In this document: positions 1 to 6,692 of the stretch, one piece after another | Numbering within the stretch: position 1 is the first letter of the stretch | Layout: each line of letters opens with the position of its first letter | Assembly (NCBI GenBank): GCA_947452665.1 | Contig: CANGEH010000071.1 | Coordinates: forward strand, 1-9,019 | Length of the DNA stretch: 9,019 nucleotides | Origin: Caulobacteraceae bacterium | Lineage (GTDB): Bacteria; Pseudomonadota; Alphaproteobacteria; Caulobacterales; Caulobacteraceae | Reading direction: 5' to 3' | Translations under genes and position numbers: made by a program | The notes under the pieces: generated by a model | Seen by the model: the letters and a program-made list of their open reading frames with translations, nothing else | Databases searched by the model: none | What the model was told of the DNA's origin: nothing

Positions 1-2
1 CC

Positions 3-71
3 CAGAGCGGCGAGCTTATGGCCACGGCCAGCCAGTCCTTGATCATTCGCATACACGATGAACCCAAGTGA
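3..71 (+). CDS. C-terminal end of an unidentified upstream gene (partial)
   Basis: The third forward frame is open from the window edge to a TGA at 69-71 and gives about 22 residues ending in ...IRIHDEPK. About 17 of its 22 codons end in G or C, as in the clear genes here, whereas the second frame over the same stretch looks random. If real, the gene overlaps the acyltransferase start at 58 by 14 bases, which would suggest translational coupling. The piece is too short to assign a family. The second frame also stays open to a TGA at 59-61 and would form an ATGA overlap, so that frame cannot be excluded. Confidence 0.35.
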   Translation, partial: QSGELMATASQSLIIRIHDEPK

Positions 72-1062
72 CGGCTCCAAGGTGACCAAGACCCTGCGCT
101 CGGTCCAGGCCCTGCGCGCCATTGCCGCATTTAGTGTTCTAGCCTTTCACATTGGCCAATGGATGCCCGCGCCAAAGGCGATTGGCTCAGCCGGGGTGGA
201 TCTGTTTTTCGTCATTAGTGGTTTTGTGCTGTGGCTGGCTGTATCGCGCAAGGATCAGAGCCCATCGGCGTTTTTGCGCGATCGGGCGGTGCGCATCCTG
301 CCGCTCTATTGGCTGGCCACGGCAAGCGTCGTGGTCCTCGTCTTGATCGATCCAGCCAATCTGCCGACCATCCAGCTGACCTGGTCGCATCTGGCCGCGT
401 CGTTCGCCCTGATCCCGCACAATGACCCGGCGGGTGATCCCTTCCCCGTCCTGCCCGTGGGCTGGAGCCTGACCTATGAGGCAGTATTTTATGCCCTGGT
501 GGCCACAAGCCTGATGTTTGACCCCGCGCGCCGGTTTGGCGCATTGGCCTTGAGCCTAATGATGATCTGGCTCCTAGGCTATGTCGTCTATCCCTTGGGC
601 CCGCTATTTGCCAATCCGCTGATGCTAGAGTTTTTGGCCGGGGCCGTGATTGCCCGGATATATCTGGCAGGGCGTTTGCCAGGGTTCTGGGTCAGCTTGG
701 CGTTTGGGGTTCTGGGCCTAGGGCTTTTGGCCTTGCAGGCTGACGCCGTGCGCGATCCTGGCTATTGGCGGGCCCTGGCCTGGGGCGGGCCTTGCGCAGC
801 TCTAGTCGCAAGCGCAGTCGGGCTCGAAGCCGCAGGGCGCTGGCGCGATCTGGCCAAGGTCTCGGTCTTGGGCGATGCCTCCTTTAGCCTTTATCTTTGG
901 CATTGGCCGATTGTTTGGCTGGTTGGCCGCTGGCTGGCCCCGCATCATGGCTGGTTATTTGCAGGCCTGGCCACGAGCCTTGCCCTGATCGCAGCCCTAT
1001 TGAGCCGCCAATATCTGGAAAAACCCAGTCTGAGGGCGCTTAGGCGGCGAACAAGCGTTTGA
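58..1062 (+). CDS. Membrane acyltransferase, acyltransferase family 3 (OafA/ExoZ/NodX-like)
   Basis: An integral inner-membrane protein of 334 residues that should transfer an acyl group, usually acetyl or succinyl, from an acyl donor to a surface or exported carbohydrate. Family landmarks appear in order: an N-terminal R-x2-QALRAIAA stretch with the conserved His31 in the first membrane helix, GVDLFFVISGF at 46-56, an arginine-rich RAVRILPLYW at 76-85, PVGWSLTYEAVFY at 133-145 with Glu141, and a late SFSLYLWHWPIVW. The end, YLEKPSLRALRRR, is a typical cytoplasmic tail. I count roughly eight to ten hydrophobic helices. The length matches the short ExoZ-like members, and there is no C-terminal SGNH domain. 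No clear ribosome site precedes ATG 58. GTG at 82 is an alternative start that would clear the possible upstream gene. The acceptor cannot be told from sequence, and no polysaccharide genes are adjacent. Confidence 0.9.
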   Translation: MNPSDGSKVTKTLRSVQALRAIAAFSVLAFHIGQWMPAPKAIGSAGVDLFFVISGFVLWLAVSRKDQSPSAFLRDRAVRILPLYWLATASVVVLVLIDPANLPTIQLTWSHLAASFALIPHNDPAGDPFPVLPVGWSLTYEAVFYALVATSLMFDPARRFGALALSLMMIWLLGYVVYPLGPLFANPLMLEFLAGAVIARIYLAGRLPGFWVSLAFGVLGLGLLALQADAVRDPGYWRALAWGGPCAALVASAVGLEAAGRWRDLAKVSVLGDASFSLYLWHWPIVWLVGRWLAPHHGWLFAGLATSLALIAALLSRQYLEKPSLRALRRRTSV

Positions 1063-1112
1063 CGAAGGCGGCTAGCTTGGCCCCTATAGGCGCTAACAAG
1101 AACAAACTAATC

Positions 1113-1117
1113 GGAGA
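1113..1117 (+). promoter_or_regulatory. Ribosome binding site of the SDR gene
   Basis: GGAGA lies two bases before a first ATG (1120) and five bases before a second, adjacent ATG (1123). The spacing favours 1123, which gives the common SDR beginning M-G-R-L-S-G-K. Confidence 0.6.
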
Positions 1118-1122
1118 CGATG

Positions 1123-1905
1123 ATGGGACGGCTAAGCGGTAAGCGGACAATCATAACCGGCGCAGGCTCTGGCATTGGCCGGGCCACATCCAAGGCCTTT
1201 GCCCGCGAGGGCGCAAGGGTCCTTTGCGTCGACAAGACCGATGCCGTGCATGACACGGTCGCTGCCATTATTGCCGATGGTGGCCAGGCGATTGGCATGA
1301 CGGCTGATGTCGGCATTGAGGCCGAGGTGGTCGGCTATATTGACCGCGCCATTAGCGAATTTGGCGGTCTGGACGTCATCTATGCCAATGCCGGCATATC
1401 AGGCGGCATGGTGCCGTTTTTCGAACAGACCGTGGACTATTGGAACGAGATCTTGCGGGTCAATCTGATCGGTCCGTTCTTGGCGATCAAATATGCCGCG
1501 CCGCACATGATCAAGCAGGGCAAGGGCGCGATTGTCTGCACAGCCTCAGTCGCTGGTATCCGTGCCAATGCGGGTGGTTCGCCCTATTCTGCCTCTAAGG
1601 CTGGGGTGATTTCGCTCGTCCAGACCAGCTCGAATGCCTTTTATGGCACTGGGGTTCGGGTCAATGCCGTGTGTCCTGGCCTGATCGAGACCGGCATGAC
1701 CAAGCCGATTTTTGACAATGCGCGCGCCCGCGGCAATGAGGACAAGATCGGCCAGCTTAATCCCATGGGCCGCTATGGCGAGCCTGAAGAAATCGCCAAT
1801 ATGGTCCTGTTCCTTGCTTCGGACGAGGCCTCCTATGTCAATGGCCAAGCCTTCCCCGTCGATGGTGGCCTGACCTCAACCCTGCCGTTTGTAAAGCCCC
1901 GCTAA
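1123..1905 (+). CDS. Short-chain dehydrogenase/reductase (classical SDR)
   Basis: A soluble, probably tetrameric NAD(P)-dependent oxidoreductase of 260 residues that would interconvert an alcohol and a ketone. The full classical SDR set is present: cofactor loop TGAGSGIG at 12-19, Asp37 at the end of the second beta strand (which favours NAD(H) over NADP(H)), Asp62-Val63 near the adenine, NAG at 89-91, and the catalytic tetrad Asn114, Ser142, Tyr155 and Lys159 in YSASK. It ends with the usual YVNGQAFPVDGG motif. The substrate cannot be assigned; FabG-like reductases and 3-alpha/20-beta-hydroxysteroid-type dehydrogenases share these motifs. The gene lies 60 bases after the acyltransferase on the same strand with its own good ribosome site, so the two may or may not share a transcript. 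A strong hairpin follows the stop. ATG 1120 would add one Met. Confidence 0.93.
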   Translation: MGRLSGKRTIITGAGSGIGRATSKAFAREGARVLCVDKTDAVHDTVAAIIADGGQAIGMTADVGIEAEVVGYIDRAISEFGGLDVIYANAGISGGMVPFFEQTVDYWNEILRVNLIGPFLAIKYAAPHMIKQGKGAIVCTASVAGIRANAGGSPYSASKAGVISLVQTSSNAFYGTGVRVNAVCPGLIETGMTKPIFDNARARGNEDKIGQLNPMGRYGEPEEIANMVLFLASDEASYVNGQAFPVDGGLTSTLPFVKPR

Positions 1906-1915
1906 CAGGGCTTGC

Positions 1916-1938
1916 GCCCCGGCGAAAGACGCCGGGGC
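1916..1938. terminator. Hairpin between convergent genes, probable bidirectional terminator
   Basis: GCCCCGGCG (1916-1924), loop AAAGA, CGCCGGGGC (1930-1938) forms a perfect 9-bp GC-rich stem. It fills most of the 34-base gap between the SDR stop and the stop of the convergent crotonase gene. AGGG (1907-1910) and CCCT (1938-1941) offer an alternative outer stem. No T-run follows on either strand, so it is not a textbook intrinsic terminator. It may act with Rho or as a 3'-end stabiliser. Confidence 0.5.
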
Positions 1939-1939
1939 C

Positions 1940-2743
1940 CTAGTCTGCAAAGCTGGCGGCGCGCTTTTGCAAGCTGGCCGTGACCGCCTCAACCTGGTTG
2001 GGCGAGCCGATTAGGGCGGCTTGCTCATTGCTTTCCGCCAGCAGGATAGCGGTCTGGTCGGCATCGTCCGCTAGGTTCATCAAGCGCTTGGCTGCCCGGA
2101 TCGCATCAGGGTTCTTAGCGGCAATGTCATGGGCATAGGCTAGGGCTTCGGCATAGGGATCGGCGCAGACCCGGGTGGCCAGACCCATGGCATAGGCCTC
2201 TTCGCCGCTAAACTGGCGGCCGCTATAGGTCAGATCGCGCGCCACATCGTCACGGATCATGCGGCGCAATAGGGCAATCCCGGCCATGTCGGGCACAAGA
2301 CCCCATTTGATCTCCATCACCGCCATACGCAGATCAGGGGTGACAAAGCGCAGATCGGCTCCAAGCGCGACCTGAAAGCCGCCGCCAAAGGCTACGCCAT
2401 GCACAGCGGCGATCACCGGCACCGGCACTTCGCGCCAGACCATGGCCGCATGCTGGGCGCGGTTGGCACCGCCTGGCGTGCGCGGCGTATTGACCAGGCC
2501 CGTGCCACCCTTGCGCTCACCCGAAGCCATCTTGCCAAAATTGCCCATATCGAGGCCCGCGCAAAAGGCCCGGCCCTCGCCCGACAAGACCACTGCCCTT
2601 AGACCCTTTTGGGTTTTCAGCGCCTCGCCTGTGTCGATCAGGGCCTGGAACATGGCATCGTCCAGGGCATTCATCTTATCGGCCCGGGTTAGGCGCACAT
2701 CGGCAACGCCGCCGGTCATGGTCACAGTGATACGGTCTTGCAT
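1940..2743 (-). CDS. Crotonase-family enoyl-CoA hydratase/isomerase-like protein
   Basis: A soluble acyl-CoA enzyme of 267 residues with the crotonase fold. Oxyanion-hole segments are clear: FCAGLD at 60-65 and HGVAFGGG at 115-122. The active site is not that of a standard hydratase. The position of rat enoyl-CoA hydratase Glu144 is Gln124 here (GGGFQ). The second acid is kept as Glu144 (VMEIKWG, matching rat Glu164). Asp152 (GLVPDMAG) sits where dienoyl-CoA isomerase has Asp204. The pattern resembles the broad 'crotonase/enoyl-CoA hydratase' subgroup with unproven chemistry, so isomerase or another CoA reaction is as likely as hydration. GAGG at 2749-2752 on the minus strand, five bases before ATG, supports the start. 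The gene lies 74 bases downstream of msrB on the same strand and could share its transcript. Confidence 0.93.
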   Translation of the reverse strand: MQDRITVTMTGGVADVRLTRADKMNALDDAMFQALIDTGEALKTQKGLRAVVLSGEGRAFCAGLDMGNFGKMASGERKGGTGLVNTPRTPGGANRAQHAAMVWREVPVPVIAAVHGVAFGGGFQVALGADLRFVTPDLRMAVMEIKWGLVPDMAGIALLRRMIRDDVARDLTYSGRQFSGEEAYAMGLATRVCADPYAEALAYAHDIAAKNPDAIRAAKRLMNLADDADQTAILLAESNEQAALIGSPNQVEAVTASLQKRAASFAD

Positions 2744-2817
2744 GGCTGCCTCTCTGACAAAATTTTGCCAAGGCTATAACGGCTTGATCAACAGCGAAAG
2801 ATAGACCTTGCGTAAGC

Positions 2818-3303
2818 CTAGGCGGGCCTGAAATTTAAGGCCGCACCGTTCATGCAATAGCGCTTGCCCGTTGGCGGCGGGCCGTCATCAAACACATGGC
2901 CCAAATGCCCACCACAGCGGCGGCAATGCACCTCAGTGCGAACCGAAAAAAACGAGGTGTCCATCCGGGTGCGCACGGCGCCAAGAATGGGCCGAATAAA
3001 GCTTGGCCAGCCCGTGCCGGACTCAAATTTGTCTTGCGATCGATAGAGGTCAAGCTGGCAGCCTGCGCAGGAAAACACCCCGCGCCTGTGCTCGGTGTTT
3101 AGGGGACTGGTCCCTGCCCGCTCGGTATCGTGCTGGCGCAGAACCGCATATTGCTGCGCGCTAAGGCGTTTGCGCCACTGGGCATCGCTGAGCGCATACT
3201 CAAACCGCTCAACGGCTTCGGCGCGGGCGCCAGAGGCACCGCCCAATCCGAACGCAGCCCCAACCAGGCTCGCCCCTGCAAAAAATCGGCGTCGCGATAG
3301 CAT
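2818..3303 (-). CDS. msrB: Tat-exported peptide-methionine (R)-S-oxide reductase
   Basis: Reduces the R-epimer of methionine sulfoxide in oxidised proteins, here probably in the periplasm. The 161-residue precursor opens with SRRRFF at 3-8, a twin-arginine motif, then a Gly/Ala-rich hydrophobic stretch and an A-R-A cleavage site near residue 28. The MsrB domain follows: zinc ligands Cys79/Cys82 and Cys127/Cys130, the GTGWPSF signature at 96-102, HCRRCGGHLGHVF at 126-138, and the catalytic Cys150 in RYCMNG. Classical two-Cys MsrB enzymes have Cys in place of Thr97; this protein has none, and its only other cysteines bind zinc, so it is a one-Cys type. An open frame extends 14 codons further upstream, but GGAGGT at 3309-3314, five bases before the ATG, and the Tat signal fix the start at 3303. 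It is divergent from the channel gene. Confidence 0.95.
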   Translation of the reverse strand: MLSRRRFFAGASLVGAAFGLGGASGARAEAVERFEYALSDAQWRKRLSAQQYAVLRQHDTERAGTSPLNTEHRRGVFSCAGCQLDLYRSQDKFESGTGWPSFIRPILGAVRTRMDTSFFSVRTEVHCRRCGGHLGHVFDDGPPPTGKRYCMNGAALNFRPA

Positions 3304-3308
3304 TATGG

Positions 3309-3314
3309 ACCTCC
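3309..3314 (-). promoter_or_regulatory. Strong ribosome binding site of msrB
   Basis: GGAGGT on the minus strand, five bases before ATG 3303, is the best Shine-Dalgarno match in the window. It decides the start in favour of the Tat-signal methionine over the longer open frame. Confidence 0.8.
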
Positions 3315-3375
3315 AAACTGGCCGCTCGCACTGGCGTATTTGCAATACCTGTTACCATTCGTGGAATTGTTGCAA

Positions 3376-3399
3376 GATTTTGCGGCGCAATCGTGTCAA
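3376..3399 (-). promoter_or_regulatory. Candidate housekeeping promoter for msrB
   Basis: On the minus strand TTGACAC (3399-3393) is followed after 9 bases by GCAAAATC (3383-3376). This is close to the alphaproteobacterial (Caulobacter sigma-73) pattern TTGACGS, N10-14, GCTANAWC, with one mismatch in each box and a spacer one base short. It lies about 70 bases upstream of the msrB ATG inside the 147-base divergent region. I see no equally good promoter for the channel gene on the other strand. Confidence 0.35.
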
Positions 3400-3450
3400 A
3401 CAAGTTCGTCTTTAGGCAGTCTATGCCGGCCAGGTCAGGTTGGATCCTTG

Positions 3451-4359
3451 ATGCGCGAACCAAAATCTCAGCGGGTGGTGGGCGACCCCAATCGGTCTGG
3501 GCCCGAACCCTTCGAGATGCGCACCATTGGCGCGCGCCGTTTTCATGCCTCCGATCCCTATCATGCCGCCCTGACGGTCCGCTGGCCGATGTTTCTGCTC
3601 CTGATTGCGGGGGCCTATCTGGTCACGGCCCTGGTTTTTGCAGTTCTCTATGGGCTGGAGCCCGGCAGTATTGCCAATGTCCGCCCCGGCCATTGGGAGG
3701 ACTTGTTCTTTTTCAGCATCGAGACCCTGGCCACAGTGGGCTATGGCGACCTGCACCCTGCCACCACTTATGGCCACCAGATTGCTGCCTGTGAGATCCT
3801 GGTTGGGGTCGCCTTTACCGCCATATTGACCGGCCTGATCTTTGTACGGTTCTCGCGACCGCGGGCCATGGTGGTCTATGCCGACCACATGGTGGTAACG
3901 CCCTATAATGGCTGCCGCACCTTGATGATCCGGATTGGCAATGGACGGACCAATATTCTCAGCGACGCACAGGTGCGGCTATCCGTCTTGATGCGTGAGG
4001 TTAGCCATGAGGGCCAAGTGTTTCGCCGGGTTTATGAGCTGGGCTTGCTGCGCGCCCATAATCCCGTCTTCGCGCTAAACATGATCCTTATGCACCCGAT
4101 CAATGCCCAGAGCCCGTTACAGCATTTGTCCGACCAAGACCTGGTCGAGAGCGATATTCGCTTCTTCTTATCGTTTCAGGCTAGGGACCCGGCGCTCGGC
4201 GCCATGGTGCATGACCTGCGCGCCTATGCTGCCGACAAGGTTATGCCCGGCTATCGGTATGTCGATATGGTCACGGTCGATGACAATGGCCGCACCCTAG
4301 GCGATTTACGCCGCATCAGTATGGTAGAGCTTGATTCCACGCCCGCCAGCCGGGTCTGA
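3451..4359 (+). CDS. KirBac-type inward-rectifier potassium channel
   Basis: A prokaryotic Kir channel of 302 residues, close to KirBac3.1 in length, expected to form a tetrameric K+ pore in the inner membrane. In order: an amphipathic slide-helix segment with DPYH at 35-38, TM1 at about 46-67, pore helix FFFSIETLA, selectivity filter TVGYGD at 95-100, TM2 at about 110-132 ending in TGLIFVRFSRPRA (Phe131 aligns with the KirBac1.1 bundle-crossing Phe), then a cytoplasmic immunoglobulin-like Kir domain to the end with MHPINAQSPL and YRYVDMV. The frame is open upstream to a TTG at 3340. I prefer ATG 3451, with GGA six bases before it, because the upstream residues do not resemble the family. ATG 3517 is a less likely alternative. 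The epimerase gene follows after 6 bases, which implies co-transcription. Kir channels of this type are gated by lipids and ligands. Confidence 0.93.
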   Translation: MREPKSQRVVGDPNRSGPEPFEMRTIGARRFHASDPYHAALTVRWPMFLLLIAGAYLVTALVFAVLYGLEPGSIANVRPGHWEDLFFFSIETLATVGYGDLHPATTYGHQIAACEILVGVAFTAILTGLIFVRFSRPRAMVVYADHMVVTPYNGCRTLMIRIGNGRTNILSDAQVRLSVLMREVSHEGQVFRRVYELGLLRAHNPVFALNMILMHPINAQSPLQHLSDQDLVESDIRFFLSFQARDPALGAMVHDLRAYAADKVMPGYRYVDMVTVDDNGRTLGDLRRISMVELDSTPASRV

Positions 4360-4365
4360 TCCTTT

Positions 4366-5562
4366 ATGAAACAAAATGCCTTGCCCCTATCCTCCGCCCT
4401 GATCGCCTCAACCCAATGGCAGACCCTGACCGGTCTAAGGGATGGTTTGCGCGATTGGGCCTTGGATCATGCCCTGCCGCTTTGGGCCAAGACCGGGCGC
4501 GACGCCACCCAGGGCGGATTCCATGAAAAAATTGATCAAGACGGCAAGGCCCTCGATCTGCCTCGCCGTGGCCGGGTGACGCCGCGCCAGCTCTATTGCT
4601 TTGCCGTGGCGGGGGAACTGGGCTGGGACGGGCCTTGGCGCGCGATTATCGAAACCGAGCTGAAAACCTATCTGGCCCGATTTTTCCGCACCGATGGCCT
4701 AATCCGCAATCTGGTCGCCGCCGATGGCCGATCGCTCGATGAGGGGCCCTCGCTCTATGACCAGGCCTTTGGCCTGTTTGCCTTGGCCAGCTTGCAAGGC
4801 CGCATGCCGGTCGGTTTTGAGCTTGAGCACAAGGCAAAGACCCTATTGGCCAGCCTCAAGGCCCGCCAGGGGCGCAATCTTGGCGGGTTTGAAGAAACCT
4901 TGCCGCCAAGCCTGCCCTTGCAATCCAATCCCCACATGCACCTTTTTGAAGCCTGTCTGGCCTGGACGGCCGTGAGCAAGGACCCGGTCTGGCAGGCTGA
5001 GACCGATGCGATCGCCGCCTTGTGCCTAAACCAATTTATCGATGCCAAGACCGGCGCGGTGCGGGAATACTTCGATGGCGATTGGCAAGCCATGCCGGGC
5101 CTGGAGGGCCGAAAATGGGAGCCTGGCCACCAGTTCGAATGGGGATGGCTGCTGCTAGGCTGGGGCCAGTCCAAGAATCGGCCTGATGCGATTGCCGCCG
5201 CCAAGCGGATGATTGACTTGGCCGAAACGCACGGCGTCGATCCTGCGCGCGGCGTGGCCATTAGTGTGGTGCTGGAGGATTTACAGGTCTTGGACGGCGG
5301 GGCCCGGCTATGGCCCCAGACTGAGCGGCTCAAGGCCGGGCTAAGATTGGCCCAGACCACCGGCAAGCCAGCCGATCTGGACGGCGCGGTCAGTGCCGCA
5401 AAGGCCTTGCTAAAATATCTCGACGTTCCCGTGACGGGGCTTTGGCGCGATCGCATGACGGAAAAAGGCGACTTCGTTTCTGAAGCCGCCCCCGCCAGTT
5501 CGTTCTATCACATCTTGTGCGCAGTGCTGGAACTGCACCGCGCCATATCGTCCGCTGCCTAA
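4366..5562 (+). CDS. AGE-family sugar epimerase/isomerase
   Basis: A soluble (alpha/alpha)6-barrel protein of 398 residues in the N-acylglucosamine 2-epimerase superfamily. That family includes N-acetylglucosamine 2-epimerases, YihS-type aldose-ketose isomerases, cellobiose 2-epimerases and proteins annotated as mannose-6-phosphate isomerase. Family motifs are R-x-RVTPRQLY at 68-77, SLYDQAF at 129-135, NPHMHLFEA at 188-196, EPGHQFEWGWLL at 252-263 and SSFYHI at 378-383. His255 and His382 align by motif with the catalytic pair His248/His383 of YihS and should act as the acid/base pair at C1-C2 of the sugar. The exact sugar cannot be read from these motifs. The gene starts 6 bases after the channel stop with no clear ribosome site of its own, so translational coupling is likely. 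Its TAA overlaps the stop codon of the opposing dehydrogenase gene. Confidence 0.9.
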   Translation: MKQNALPLSSALIASTQWQTLTGLRDGLRDWALDHALPLWAKTGRDATQGGFHEKIDQDGKALDLPRRGRVTPRQLYCFAVAGELGWDGPWRAIIETELKTYLARFFRTDGLIRNLVAADGRSLDEGPSLYDQAFGLFALASLQGRMPVGFELEHKAKTLLASLKARQGRNLGGFEETLPPSLPLQSNPHMHLFEACLAWTAVSKDPVWQAETDAIAALCLNQFIDAKTGAVREYFDGDWQAMPGLEGRKWEPGHQFEWGWLLLGWGQSKNRPDAIAAAKRMIDLAETHGVDPARGVAISVVLEDLQVLDGGARLWPQTERLKAGLRLAQTTGKPADLDGAVSAAKALLKYLDVPVTGLWRDRMTEKGDFVSEAAPASSFYHILCAVLELHRAISSAA

Positions 5563-6692
5563 AACACGGCCTCGATCAGGGCCTCGTACTCGGCCTCAGT
5601 TGGGCGCTTTAGGGCAGTCATATGGGCCAGATCGCTGACCGCATAACGGATGATGTCTGGGATCACGTCACGGGTCACGCCAAGGCTGGACAGCTTGGGC
5701 ACAATACCCAGCTTGGCATTCAAGGCGGCCAGGGCATCAGCCAGATCGGCATCGGCGGCTAGGTTCATCGCCTTTTTCAAACGCGCATATTTGGCCGGGG
5801 CCGCGCCTTCCGAGAACCGGATCACGGCGGGCAGGAACAGGGCATTGAGCGCACCGTGATGCAGCTTCAGGCCCGGTAGACGGCCACAAGAGTGCGACAG
5901 GGCATGCACAGCGCCCAGACCCTTGGCAAAGGCAAGCGCCCCCTCTAGCGAGGCCATCATCATTTGTGAGCGCGCTTCAAGGTCCGAGCCATCAGCCACC
6001 GCCCGCTCCAGCCAGCCCATGCCCACAGCGCGCTCTACCCCATCATAGCCAATCGCTTCGAGCGGTGGATTATCCACTGGCGAAAGCACGGCCTCGATAC
6101 AGTGGGTCACCGCATCCATGCCGGTCGCTGCGGTGAGGCCAGCGGGCAGGCCAAGGCTAAGTTCTGGATCACAGATCGCCACGCCGGGGATCAGGTGCGG
6201 CGACAGGAAGGTTTCCTTGCGGCCATTATTCAAGACCACCACAGCCCCGACCGAAACCTCAGAGCCCGTGCCCGAAGTGGTGGGGATGGCAATGATCGGG
6301 CAGGTCTTGGTGATGTACTTACCGCCCCGCGCCGAGGCGCCGTATTTTTCGAGCGGCGCTTCATGGCTGGCCATCAAGGCCACAGCCTTGGCCAGGTCCA
6401 TGCTGGAGCCGCCGCCAAGACCAACCACGCCGTCGCAATCATGCGCCTTGAACAGGGCCGTCGCGGCCGTGACGCTGTCTTCGTCAGGATTGGGCGGGGT
6501 CTGGTCGAAAATGGCGGCAAAGCCCGCCTCACCGGCCTGGCCAATCACAGTGGCCGCGACGCCTGCAGCGACCAGGCCCTGATCGGTGACAAGCAAGGGC
6601 CGCTTAGACCCCAATTGCGCCAGGCTGGAGGCCAGCTTGCGAATGGAACCATTATCGAAAATGGCGGTATTGACGATCGAGATGACAGGCAT
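5559..6692 (-). CDS. Iron-containing (group III) alcohol dehydrogenase
   Basis: An NAD(P)-dependent alcohol dehydrogenase/aldehyde reductase of 377 residues with the Fe-ADH fold. Visible motifs are the dinucleotide-binding GGGSSMD at 93-99, TTSGTGSEVS at 138-147, and the metal ligands Asp193 and His197 (GMDAVTHCIEA), His263 (AVHALSH) and His279 (LKLHHG). His267 matches the conserved catalytic-site His. The segment between His267 and His279 is two residues longer than in E. coli FucO, which places it in the HHG-type branch rather than the lactaldehyde reductase branch. The substrate is unknown; butanol- or ethanol-type dehydrogenases and succinic or lactic semialdehyde reductases all occur nearby in this superfamily. 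No strong ribosome site precedes ATG 6692, but an in-frame stop upstream excludes longer starts. The gene is divergent from the ABC ATPase gene. Confidence 0.94.
   Translation of the reverse strand: MPVISIVNTAIFDNGSIRKLASSLAQLGSKRPLLVTDQGLVAAGVAATVIGQAGEAGFAAIFDQTPPNPDEDSVTAATALFKAHDCDGVVGLGGGSSMDLAKAVALMASHEAPLEKYGASARGGKYITKTCPIIAIPTTSGTGSEVSVGAVVVLNNGRKETFLSPHLIPGVAICDPELSLGLPAGLTAATGMDAVTHCIEAVLSPVDNPPLEAIGYDGVERAVGMGWLERAVADGSDLEARSQMMMASLEGALAFAKGLGAVHALSHSCGRLPGLKLHHGALNALFLPAVIRFSEGAAPAKYARLKKAMNLAADADLADALAALNAKLGIVPKLSSLGVTRDVIPDIIRYAVSDLAHMTALKRPTEAEYEALIEAVF

Noticed and set aside
1..46. Minus-strand frame beginning ATG at 46 and running off the left edge
   Set aside because: Only about 15 codons are visible, there is no ribosome site, and the plus-strand frame over the same bases has better codon bias.
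1059..1090. TTGACG at 1059-1064 and CTATAGG at 1084-1090 as a promoter for the SDR gene
   Set aside because: The spacing of about 20 bases fits neither the 17-base nor the alphaproteobacterial 10-14-base arrangement, and the -10 match is poor.
3340..3450. N-terminal extension of the channel from a TTG at 3340
   Set aside because: The extra 37 residues do not resemble KirBac proteins, they cross the msrB promoter region, and ATG 3451 gives a normal family length.
4755..5456. Long 233-codon open frame opposite the epimerase gene
   Set aside because: It lies fully inside a clear gene with family motifs. High GC content leaves long open antisense frames, and its protein is rich in Ser/Arg/Pro with no recognisable domain.
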